In this document: in pieces, positions 17,380-24,702 of the stretch
Layout of the letters: each line of letters starts with the position of its first letter
Numbering within the stretch: position 1 is the stretch's first letter
Assembly (NCBI GenBank): GCA_050633365.1
Contig: JBOEGJ010000019.1
Span: 1 to 64,000, forward strand
Source of the DNA: Pseudomaricurvus sp050633365
GTDB lineage: Bacteria; Pseudomonadota; Gammaproteobacteria; Pseudomonadales; Cellvibrionaceae
Direction of reading: 5' to 3'
DNA: 64,000 nucleotides
Position numbers and translations under genes: made by a program
The notes under the pieces: generated by a model
What the model was told of the DNA's origin: nothing
Databases searched by the model: none
What the model saw: only the letters and a program-made list of their open reading frames with translations

Positions 17380-17742
17380 GCAATCATTCAGGAGTTACGC
17401 TCAACGGGCGCTGCCCTGGCCGCTGGGCCTTCCCGCCCTCGCCGGTAGCAGGGGTTGCAGCAGCACTGCAACCCCTTTGAGAGGGTGAGAATGATCAATC
17501 GCATCAAGGACTACTCGGCTCATGCCTGCGTTCCTCCTTGACGCTGAAACCTCATGACGAATCACACTGTGGCTATTGCAGTCTCAATAGTACCCGGCAG
17601 TTACGCTGCCAATCAATCGGTATGGCCCGAAAACGTTACAAGCAACTGCTGATACGTTAGCCAGTTATACCACCCCTACGGGAGAAATGATTTCCCGTAG
17701 GGACATATTTCTCTTGTTCATTCAACGATGAGGAGAAAGATG
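17380..17742 (+). promoter_or_regulatory. Leader region with hairpin motif copy 2
   Basis: Non-coding. It contains the 19-nt motif at 17572-17590 (CTATTG, CAGTCT, CAATAG). A second hairpin follows: CCCTACGGGA (17674-17683) pairs exactly with TCCCGTAGGG (17693-17702). TTGTTCATTCA lies just before the gene at 17743. The same three blocks recur in the leader at 58597-58808, implying a shared cis-acting element. Confidence 0.65.
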
Positions 17743-18084
17743 ATGGAGTACCTGGAAATGCGAGGTGCAGTGAAACTCAAAGCAGATGCCGATAAAGCTG
17801 TCGTACGATCCGTTCTCAGCAAGTTGCGAGAAACAGAGTTTGTCGATGCAGGTTATATCGACATAGGCATTGAGGAAAATATTTTGAGTATCAGTGCCGA
17901 AGGCACAATCTCAGAAAGTTACAGTACCCGTGCGTTGTTAACACAGCTGCAAGGTCAGTTGACAGAAACGTCGATGATAGGTGTCTCAAGTGTACGGTGG
18001 GAAACCCTCGTAGTACTGAAGCACTGGCAGCCAACACCGGCTATGCGACTAGAAGTTAATGATCAACTGGCCTTTGCCCAGTAA
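17743..18084 (+). CDS. Small protein of unknown function
   Basis: A 113-residue soluble protein; I do not recognise the family. It alternates strands and helices (VKLKADADKAVVRSVLSKLRE, YIDIGIEENILSISAEGTIS) and contains a conserved-looking WETLVVLKHWQP. Start ATG 17743 sits 7 nt after AGGAG; ATG 17740 is also possible. It is preceded by a structured leader shared with the DUF3577 gene and followed by a strong terminator, so it is a monocistronic unit upstream of the conjugation operon. Confidence 0.6.
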   Translation: MEYLEMRGAVKLKADADKAVVRSVLSKLRETEFVDAGYIDIGIEENILSISAEGTISESYSTRALLTQLQGQLTETSMIGVSSVRWETLVVLKHWQPTPAMRLEVNDQLAFAQ

Positions 18085-18089
18085 CCCAC

Positions 18090-18127
18090 GATAAAGGTCT
18101 GACTCCCGTCAGGCCTTTATCATTTTT
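18090..18127 (+). terminator. Strong rho-independent terminator
   Basis: GATAAAGGTCTGAC (18090-18103) pairs with GTCAGGCCTTTATC (18108-18121) with one G-T wobble and a TCCC loop, followed by five T. It separates the 17743 gene from the conjugation operon. Confidence 0.9.
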
Positions 18128-18248
18128 ACTTCTCCCTCACTCCTCGAAAATCGATGAATCCTATTCTTTCTTTTGTCCATGAAAGCTTTTCGCTGCCACT
18201 AGCAAGCTGCCATCACTAATCTGGTGACCGTTTTTACTGATTGGATGA

Positions 18249-19118
18249 ATGGTGGTATTCATGCGAGAAACAGTGATTGGCAGGTGGGTGGCGGTACTGA
18301 CGATAGTCTTCGCTCTTCCATTAACGGTGCAGGCAAACACTACGGATGAGGCGGATAGTCGTATTTTTGAGAGTCGCTATCTTTCTGCCCAGGCGGGTCC
18401 TGAGGATGCACAAACCGACTTGTTGAAAAGCATTGTTGATATCCGAGTACCTGAGAAAATTACTACAGTAGGAGGGTCGCTGGACTACCTGCTGAAGCCC
18501 TATGGTTTTCAATTAGACGACTCTCATGAGGTAGATGAACAGCCAGAAGCAGATGAGCAATACCTTTTGTTGGTTTTGACACTTCCCGAACCGCATCGGA
18601 ATTTGGGATCAATGACGTTAATGGATGCTTTGACTACCCTGGGCGGGAAAAGCTTTCGACCTCTAATCAATCCGGTTAAACGTTCAGTGCGCTATCAGTT
18701 GCGTGAAGGGTTTGGTCAATTTGCTGCAGCTGAAGATATGGAGATCGCCAAACAACAATGGCTGGATCAGAAGGAAATAACCTCGCTGCCACCGAAAGAG
18801 CCAGGGGAAACTTCGGTCGCACAGCAAGAACATCAAACCTACGGGCCGGTGCAGAGTGGCGATAGTTTAAGTCATATTGCCAGTCAGCTCGATCTCTCTG
18901 GCATGACAATGGATCAATTGCTGGTTCATATCTTTCGTTCGAACCCTCATGCGTTTGCGAATAGCAATATGAATCATCTACTGGCAGGAGAGACGTTAAC
19001 GATCCCGCCTGCTGAGATTGAGGCCTTGCCATCTGCGGTAGAGTCCAGTCGGTTAGTGGATGAACATTATCGCCTATGGAAGAAGCGTTTATGGCGTGAG
19101 CGTGAGGTAACGCAATGA
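18249..19118 (+). CDS. PilL-like ICE protein with FimV/LysM domain
   Basis: A 289-residue exported protein. After a signal peptide (VAVLTIVFALPLTVQA) it shows the TIGR03748/PilL-N pattern (GGSLDYLLKPYGFQL, SMTLMDALTTLGGKSFRPL, VRYQL). The C-terminal part is a FimV-type LysM module (YGPVQSGDSLSHIASQLDL ... LLAGETLTIP) expected to bind peptidoglycan. First gene of the conjugation operon; it overlaps the next gene by ATGA. An in-frame alternative ATG at 18261 exists. Confidence 0.82.
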   Translation: MVVFMRETVIGRWVAVLTIVFALPLTVQANTTDEADSRIFESRYLSAQAGPEDAQTDLLKSIVDIRVPEKITTVGGSLDYLLKPYGFQLDDSHEVDEQPEADEQYLLLVLTLPEPHRNLGSMTLMDALTTLGGKSFRPLINPVKRSVRYQLREGFGQFAAAEDMEIAKQQWLDQKEITSLPPKEPGETSVAQQEHQTYGPVQSGDSLSHIASQLDLSGMTMDQLLVHIFRSNPHAFANSNMNHLLAGETLTIPPAEIEALPSAVESSRLVDEHYRLWKKRLWREREVTQ

Positions 19119-19945
19119 ATCGCCCAGGGATTACAGCAAGTATGCTGATTTTAATTGCGGTAATCGTCCGCACAGCGATTGCGGATACGAATGAGACTTT
19201 AGTGAGTGCTTCGCAAACCCCCAGCATTGAAACGCCGGTCAGCCGAACCCTTGAACTGCAAACTTTAGCAAAGCAGTGGGAGCTGGATAGGAGTGAGTAT
19301 CAACGGTATCTCGATTTGATGCGAGGCCCGTTAGGGAAATGGAATCCTGAGCTTGATCCATTATTAGCCCTGGGTATGTTCGCAACATCGTCACAGCAGG
19401 AGCAACGTTATGCTGAGCTATATGCGCAGCAGGAATTTGATTTAACCGAGCGGGCGTTGCAATTTCAACAAGCCTATCGAGTGGCCTTCGAGCGCCTTTA
19501 CCCCAGTGTCGCGATGTTAGATCAACGTTTGTTGGCTCCGTACTTTATGCACCAGCAACAGAAGTCAGAGATGAGAGAAGCCAAACGAATAGCCCAGAAA
19601 CGGTTTGTCGAGGGTGATCGTCTGCTCCTGTTTGTACCATCGAGCTGTCGTCAGTGCTTGCCTGCGATCAGCCAGTTAGTAAGCCTATTGTCGGGCACTC
19701 AGCAAAGCGGTGTCGATGTGTATGTCCGCGATGCTCAGGATGATGATGCTGTAAGAGCATGGGCGAATGCCCACGCGATAAAAACGACCTGGCTCAATGG
19801 GCGGCATCTCACACTAAACCGTGATGAGGGGCTACAACAGCGATTAGTGAGTCAATCCACAGTTTCACCGGAAGATACCATGCCGATCTTCTTAAAGCGC
19901 AATGGACGTTTCTTTCAGTTGAACAGGGAGGGTTTGGGACTATGA
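19115..19945 (+). CDS. TIGR03759 ICE protein, thioredoxin-like
   Basis: A 276-residue periplasmic protein of the conjugation machinery. A signal peptide (SMLILIAVIVRTAIA) precedes a helical domain with the family-typical WELDRSEYQRYLDLMRGPLG. The C-terminal domain carries a CxxC pair (PSSCRQCLPA), suggesting thiol redox activity during assembly of secretion proteins. Overlaps both neighbours by 4 bp (ATGA), so translation is coupled. Confidence 0.85.
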   Translation: MNRPGITASMLILIAVIVRTAIADTNETLVSASQTPSIETPVSRTLELQTLAKQWELDRSEYQRYLDLMRGPLGKWNPELDPLLALGMFATSSQQEQRYAELYAQQEFDLTERALQFQQAYRVAFERLYPSVAMLDQRLLAPYFMHQQQKSEMREAKRIAQKRFVEGDRLLLFVPSSCRQCLPAISQLVSLLSGTQQSGVDVYVRDAQDDDAVRAWANAHAIKTTWLNGRHLTLNRDEGLQQRLVSQSTVSPEDTMPIFLKRNGRFFQLNREGLGL

Positions 19946-20508
19946 AGCCTTATTTGATGAGGTCTTGTTTGGTTAAACCTTGTTTAGTGAAAAAATGGAT
20001 CGTCGGGGTGACATTGATGCAGTCAGTGGCAGCGGTTGCATTGGAAGACGTGCCAGTGGCCTATTTGATAGTTGCCAAGAGCCATCAAGTCCCTGTCGAT
20101 ATTCTTTATGCGATAGCGATGACAGAAAGTGGTACGCATTATCGCGGTGAGCGGGTACCGTGGCCCTGGGCGTTGAATATCGATGGCCAAAGCGTCTTCT
20201 GTGAATCCCAGCAAGATGCAATTCACCGAGTTTCCCAAGCTGTCCGAAAGCAGCAGTCAGTTGATATCGGGTTGATGCAGGTTAACTGGCGTTGGCACGG
20301 GCAACGGTTTGCCACGATTGACGAATCGCTGGTGCCTATTAAGAACCTCAGTGCTGGAGCCACGATTCTGTACGAGCAGTTTGAGCAGACTAATGACTGG
20401 TGGGAGGCGGTAGCGCGCTACCACGACCCCGGCCAGGACGCGGAATCGCTCGACAGCGCTCAGCGTTACCGAGAGCGTGTAAGGCAGTATTGGCGGGAGT
20501 GGTTCTAA
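19942..20508 (+). CDS. Lytic transglycosylase (VirB1-like)
   Basis: A 188-residue SLT-domain enzyme that opens peptidoglycan for the transfer apparatus. The N-terminal signal region (WIVGVTLMQSVAAVALE) is followed by the catalytic Glu in IAMTESGTHYRG, then SVDIGLMQVNWRWHG and the closing ARYHDPG motif of goose-type lysozyme folds. ATG overlaps the TIGR03759 stop, and its TAA overlaps the next ATG, giving a tightly packed operon. Confidence 0.9.
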   Translation: MKPYLMRSCLVKPCLVKKWIVGVTLMQSVAAVALEDVPVAYLIVAKSHQVPVDILYAIAMTESGTHYRGERVPWPWALNIDGQSVFCESQQDAIHRVSQAVRKQQSVDIGLMQVNWRWHGQRFATIDESLVPIKNLSAGATILYEQFEQTNDWWEAVARYHDPGQDAESLDSAQRYRERVRQYWREWF

Positions 20509-21002
20509 TGCGAGGGCTATTCGGACTGCTGTGCCTGTTGTTGTGTTTAGGGGCTCACGCCAGAGAACCACTAACCGTGATTTATGACTCAGGCGATACC
20601 TTACCGCTTGAGCCCTATCTGCCGAAACGAGCGCCACAAGAAAAGCCCACTGCTCAGGACGCGAATCGCCAATTGCCGTTCAAGCTGCCGATCACCACAC
20701 CTTCAATGCAGCCGGGTAAGGTCACAGTCACCCCAAAAGCATTGCGCTACTTGCAGCGGCCCTTGTTTTTGGTGGGGTCTGATCAGAAATCGCGAGACTG
20801 GTTGGCTGAAAAGCGTGAGCTGCTTATCCGTATCGGAGCCGTTGGCCTATTGATTGAGGCGAGGGATCGCCAGGAGATTGAGGCGGTTTTGACTATCGCG
20901 GAAGGGCTTCGTCTGGTGCCCGCTTCAGCCGAAGGTTTCGCCACTAAGCTGGGTCTGAGTCACTACCCGATCTTGCTATCAAAGGAGGGTTGGGAGCAGT
21001 GA
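20508..21002 (+). CDS. TIGR03765 ICE protein
   Basis: A 164-residue exported protein. The start at 20508 overlaps the previous stop (TAATG) and begins a signal peptide (GLFGLLCLLLCLGAHA); an earlier in-frame start would lie inside the transglycosylase. The C-terminal half (PLFLVGSDQKSRDWLAEKRE, IGAVGLLIEA, LSHYPILLS) is typical of the PFL_4695 family. It links the cell-wall enzyme to TraD in this ICE family; the biochemical role is unknown. Confidence 0.85.
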   Translation: MRGLFGLLCLLLCLGAHAREPLTVIYDSGDTLPLEPYLPKRAPQEKPTAQDANRQLPFKLPITTPSMQPGKVTVTPKALRYLQRPLFLVGSDQKSRDWLAEKRELLIRIGAVGLLIEARDRQEIEAVLTIAEGLRLVPASAEGFATKLGLSHYPILLSKEGWEQ

Positions 21003-23059
21003 CCGACCGGTATGAAGTCGAGGTGTTATTGCGCCCCCCTGTGGAACTGTCTTCGGCGATAGTGGCGTTGAGTTGTGCGGGGATCGTGTTAGCTGCACCA
21101 CACACTTTGATGATGACCCCATCGGTTGCCCTGTTCAGCGCCGGGTGTTTGGGTGGGATCGGTGTGTGGCGCGGTCGTCAGGCCTGGCGTGTGATTCAAT
21201 ACCAGCGTCATCTCAAGCGCAGCCCACGCTATGTCATGTCTTCTTCTCAAGTGCCGGTGAGTCAATCGGTATTGTTCTTAGGGCGGGGTTTTCGCTGGAA
21301 CCAGACACACACCGAACGACTCTACGCTGCCCGCGATAAACGCGCTGAACGTTATCTGCAGCCCAGCGCCATCAAACAATGGGTTCGTCGCAAAGAGATC
21401 GAATGGGAGCATACGCCCCTATTGCGAACGATCATGCGATGGACTGCACTAGATTCCCCTCTGAATCCCGTCCGTCCCCCGCCAGCCATTGGGGGCGATG
21501 CCGTCATACACGGCGTCGGGATCAGAGGGGAAACCAATGCCACAATGCCGCTCAGTGACCGGGTCGGACATATGGTGGTGATCGCCCGAACTCGCCATGG
21601 CAAAACCCGGCTGGCCGAAGTGCTGACCACCCAGGATATTCGACGCGGCAACAACTGTGTCATCGTGTTAGACCCGAAAGGAGATGCCGATTATCTAAAG
21701 CGCATCTATGTCGAAGCCCAGAAAGCAGGGCGTCAGCTCATTATCTTTCATCTGGGCTATCCCGAACTGAGTGCCCGGTACAACGCCATTGGTTCTTTTT
21801 CGCGGATTACAGAGGTCGCGACGCGAATCGCCAGCCAGTTGCCGGGTGAAGGTGAGGCCAGTGCGTTTAAAGAATTCGCCTGGCAATTCATCAATGTCAT
21901 TGCCGTGGCGCTGGTGGCGATGGGTGAAACACCGGATTACCTCAAAATTCGTCGCTATATCACCGATATCGATGCTCTGTTGATTCTGTATGGCCGTCAT
22001 TGGCTGGCAGAGCATGGCCCGGAGGATTGGCAGGATGAGCTGGGGGAGCTGCAAGACAGTATCAACATAAAGTCGTTGCCAAGGATCGATCAGGGCAAAG
22101 ACCCTGAGGCACTGGCAATGGTGCGCTATCTCAATACCCATGCGACTTTCGATCAGGTGTTAGAAGGGCTAATGTCTGCTTTTCGCTATGACCGTGAGTA
22201 TTTCTTGAAAATCACGGTGTCCATCAAGCCCTTCCTGGAAAAGCTAACCACCGGCAACATCGCTTCTATCCTGGCACCCGATAAGGCGAACACCGACGAC
22301 CAACGCCCGGTGTTGGAATGGGCGCAAGCAATAAGGTCTAACGCAGTCGTCTATGTGGGGCTGGACGCACTCACCGATCCAGAAGTAGCCAGTGCGGTGG
22401 GCGCTTCCATGTTCAGTGATCTGACCAGTTTGGCGGGTCATATCTATAAACATGGTATAGCGCCCAGTAATACGAACGAGCACACCAAGAAACCACCGAA
22501 TATTGTGATTCACGGGGACGAATTTTCCGACTTGATCGGGCCGCAGTTCAAGACGCTGATTAATAAAAGCGGCGGGGCTGGTTACCAACTTAATCTGTAC
22601 ACACAGACTTGGAGCGACCCGATTGCCGAGCTGGGTAGCGAAGCGAAAGCCGGACAGTTGGCAGGCAACATCGGCACTATGCTGATCATGGGCGTGAAAG
22701 AGGTGGCGACCTGTGAGATGTTCACCAAGCAGCTACCCGAGGTGAGTGTCAGCGAAATCATGGCGGTTTCCGGTGTCACCGACAATGTCGATACTTCTGC
22801 GGGTATTGGTTTCACCTCCAATAATCAGGACCGGGTAAGCATTAGCCGCGTGCCCATGATTTCACCTGCCGATATTGTGGCGCTTCCCAAAGGGCAGGCA
22901 TTCGTCCTGCTTAGAGGCAGTGAGCTGTGGAAAATCCGCATTCCCATGCCATCCAAAATGGATGATCAGGAGCTGCCCGACGATTTGGGCGACATGCTCC
23001 AGCATATGCGGCGTAGTTATACGTCAGTCGTCGACTGGCCCAGCTATTATGGTCGATAG
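20999..23059 (+). CDS. traD: TraD-type coupling ATPase (TIGR03743)
   Basis: Type IV coupling protein that brings the relaxase-DNA complex to the secretion channel. GTG 20999 is chosen because AAAGGAGGG lies 9 nt upstream and it overlaps the previous TGA. The 686-residue protein has N-terminal membrane segments (about 15-60) and a P-loop RTRHGKTRLAE with Lys202, followed by VIVLDPKGDADYLKRI. The Walker B region is IVIHGDEFSDLIG, and GQAFVLLRGSELWKIRIP lies near the end. Confidence 0.93.
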   Translation: MTDRYEVEVLLRPPVELSSAIVALSCAGIVLAAPHTLMMTPSVALFSAGCLGGIGVWRGRQAWRVIQYQRHLKRSPRYVMSSSQVPVSQSVLFLGRGFRWNQTHTERLYAARDKRAERYLQPSAIKQWVRRKEIEWEHTPLLRTIMRWTALDSPLNPVRPPPAIGGDAVIHGVGIRGETNATMPLSDRVGHMVVIARTRHGKTRLAEVLTTQDIRRGNNCVIVLDPKGDADYLKRIYVEAQKAGRQLIIFHLGYPELSARYNAIGSFSRITEVATRIASQLPGEGEASAFKEFAWQFINVIAVALVAMGETPDYLKIRRYITDIDALLILYGRHWLAEHGPEDWQDELGELQDSINIKSLPRIDQGKDPEALAMVRYLNTHATFDQVLEGLMSAFRYDREYFLKITVSIKPFLEKLTTGNIASILAPDKANTDDQRPVLEWAQAIRSNAVVYVGLDALTDPEVASAVGASMFSDLTSLAGHIYKHGIAPSNTNEHTKKPPNIVIHGDEFSDLIGPQFKTLINKSGGAGYQLNLYTQTWSDPIAELGSEAKAGQLAGNIGTMLIMGVKEVATCEMFTKQLPEVSVSEIMAVSGVTDNVDTSAGIGFTSNNQDRVSISRVPMISPADIVALPKGQAFVLLRGSELWKIRIPMPSKMDDQELPDDLGDMLQHMRRSYTSVVDWPSYYGR

Positions 23060-23076
23060 GCAAGGGTGATTAGCCC

Positions 23077-23808
23077 ATGGCCAAGTCACAGCAGTATCAG
23101 CCCCCCAGAAGGAAAGAACCCGGCCTGATCGGCCAACTGTTTTCTGCACTGGTTCAATTAGTCGTTTGGCTGGTGATCAGTTTAATGCTGTCTATCATCA
23201 TTGAATGGCTGGGCATGATCTGGTTCTGGCCAGAGGAAGGGGCAGACCACGCAAAAGCCGTTCTGGCTGCTGACCAGTCATATCTTAACCAGCAACTCTA
23301 TGATCAATCGTTAGCGATCAGGCATGATGTTATTGCCATGACGCATGAGGCGACGAGCTGGATAGCCCGTCAATCCTGGCTTAATACGCTTCTATATAAC
23401 GCACCTGATGTTCCTGACGGCAGCTTTTTTTCATCGTTGCAGGGGTGGGGGTATGGCCTATATCAGCGTTTTGACGACTATCTTGAAGCGTCTACCTATG
23501 TCACACAAACCTTCATTATCCGGCTAGCGCTCATCCTATTTTCACTGCCGATCTTCCTGGTAGCGGCACTGGTGGGAGGCGTTGACGGCTTAGTTGAGCG
23601 TGATCTCAGGCGTTGGGGCGGGGGGCGTGAGAGCAGTAATGTCTTCAATTTGGCCAGACGATCCGTCGTACCTTCATTTGTAGCTGCTTGTGTGGTCTAT
23701 ATCAGCCTGCCGTTCAGTATCAATCCGGTGATCGTCATACTGCCATTTGCATTTCTACTAGGGTTAGCTGTTCGGATTGGGTTTGAGCGGCTGAAGAAGT
23801 ACTTCTAG
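23077..23808 (+). CDS. TIGR03747 ICE membrane protein
   Basis: A 243-residue inner-membrane protein that always follows TraD in this ICE family. It has an N-terminal helix (LVVWLVISLMLSIIIEWLG), a periplasmic loop, and three C-terminal helices separated by GGVDGLVERDLRRWGGGRES, a family-typical stretch. End of the first conjugation block; its stop overlaps the convergent LRAT-like gene by 4 bp, marking the boundary of the inserted defence-like island. Confidence 0.88.
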   Translation: MAKSQQYQPPRRKEPGLIGQLFSALVQLVVWLVISLMLSIIIEWLGMIWFWPEEGADHAKAVLAADQSYLNQQLYDQSLAIRHDVIAMTHEATSWIARQSWLNTLLYNAPDVPDGSFFSSLQGWGYGLYQRFDDYLEASTYVTQTFIIRLALILFSLPIFLVAALVGGVDGLVERDLRRWGGGRESSNVFNLARRSVVPSFVAACVVYISLPFSINPVIVILPFAFLLGLAVRIGFERLKKYF

Positions 23809-24182
23809 CGATTCCTCGACATCAGATAGAGAGCCCCAACAGTTAGACTGCTTATTGCCAAAGCCTGCTTTACTTGGGTACTTTTGGCTACCCCGGTAAT
23901 AACTTCGTGTACAAAGTGTTCGCAGTTGTATTGAAGCAGGTCGTATTTCACCCGGTTAATACGGCTTCTCGCTTTGGTAAGTATTAAGCTCGGTGCTGTG
24001 CTTATCTCAATGTTGTGAACTTCGAATTTCCTATTCCCTACGACTTGATCCCACGACTCTTCCTTAACGGTGCCATTTCGCCAAGTGTTGGATATTAGCA
24101 TTGGCTTGCCATCCGTCGCTCTATCGGACATAAGAGCCCAGTGCTTATACAGCCCCATATAGACAATAACTACTTGTAACAT
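23805..24182 (-). CDS. LRAT-like (NlpC/P60-related) protein with C-terminal membrane tail
   Basis: A 125-residue protein with the permuted papain-like LRAT fold. It shows the first catalytic His in GLYKHWALMSD and the nucleophile in YNCEHFVHEVITG, the family's NC motif. LRAT-like enzymes act as acyltransferases or phospholipases on membrane lipids. The last 20 residues (ALAISSLTVGALYLMSRNR) are hydrophobic and look like a tail anchor. It is divergent from a tail-anchored XRE protein with a palindrome between them, suggesting a regulated pair. Lipid target and role are unknown. Confidence 0.7.
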   Translation of the reverse strand: MLQVVIVYMGLYKHWALMSDRATDGKPMLISNTWRNGTVKEESWDQVVGNRKFEVHNIEISTAPSLILTKARSRINRVKYDLLQYNCEHFVHEVITGVAKSTQVKQALAISSLTVGALYLMSRNR

Positions 24183-24212
24183 TACAATTCCTCATAATTG
24201 ATAAAATATTAA

Positions 24213-24231
24213 ATTTGCTAAAATAGCAAAT
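24213..24231. promoter_or_regulatory. Palindromic operator between LRAT-like and XRE genes
   Basis: ATTTGCTA (24213-24220) and TAGCAAAT (24224-24231) form a perfect dyad around AAA. It lies in the 83-bp divergent region and overlaps a possible -10 (TAAAAT, 24219-24224). It is the natural binding site for the adjacent XRE protein and would control both genes. Confidence 0.65.
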
Positions 24232-24265
24232 ATGAGTAAATCACTAACCCTATGGTGTTGTCAAT

Positions 24266-24607
24266 ATGCAATCTGGAATTGTGTTTGATCAGGTAGTTGG
24301 GGCCGTATTGGCCCACTATCGTAAAGCTGCTGGTTTGAACCAGAGTGAAGCAGTGGAAGGCTTGAGCTTAGGGCCGTCCAGCTTATCTAGGTTGGAGAAA
24401 GGCGATTATTCGTTAAGCATGGAGCAGCTTTTTGAGTTGTCGAGGCGCTATGGTGTGTCTATGGCAGAAGTGGCGGCCAGTATTGAGCAAACTTTCGATA
24501 ACGCGATCAAGAATGGTATAGCTGTAGAGACCGAGAAGAAATCAAATACTGGGTTGTTGCTACTAGGTGCTGCGGCAATAGCTGCATTGGTGATTGCAAA
24601 CAGATAA
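24266..24607 (+). CDS. XRE-family regulator with C-terminal membrane tail
   Basis: A 113-residue protein. Residues about 10-70 form a Cro/C1-type HTH (LAHYRKAAGLNQSEAVEGL, SPSSL-like recognition helix GPSSLSRLEKGDYSL). The C-terminus after a charged linker (VETEKKS) is a hydrophobic helix TGLLLLGAAAIAALVIANR, so the regulator may be membrane-tethered. It is divergent from the LRAT-like gene and 95 bp upstream of the giant NTPase gene on the same strand, so it may regulate the whole island. Confidence 0.82.
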   Translation: MQSGIVFDQVVGAVLAHYRKAAGLNQSEAVEGLSLGPSSLSRLEKGDYSLSMEQLFELSRRYGVSMAEVAASIEQTFDNAIKNGIAVETEKKSNTGLLLLGAAAIAALVIANR

Positions 24608-24702
24608 GTCATTGTGACTGTTCCAAATAAGTATCTATTGGGTTTCATGGATGAGTGTTATCCCACTCAGTGGCTCAATGTTCCTAAGGTGAATATAGAA
24701 GT

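Noticed and set aside
17126..17488. 120-residue frame overlapping the integrase-domain gene
   Set aside because: Out-of-frame shadow of a gene with intact recombinase motifs.
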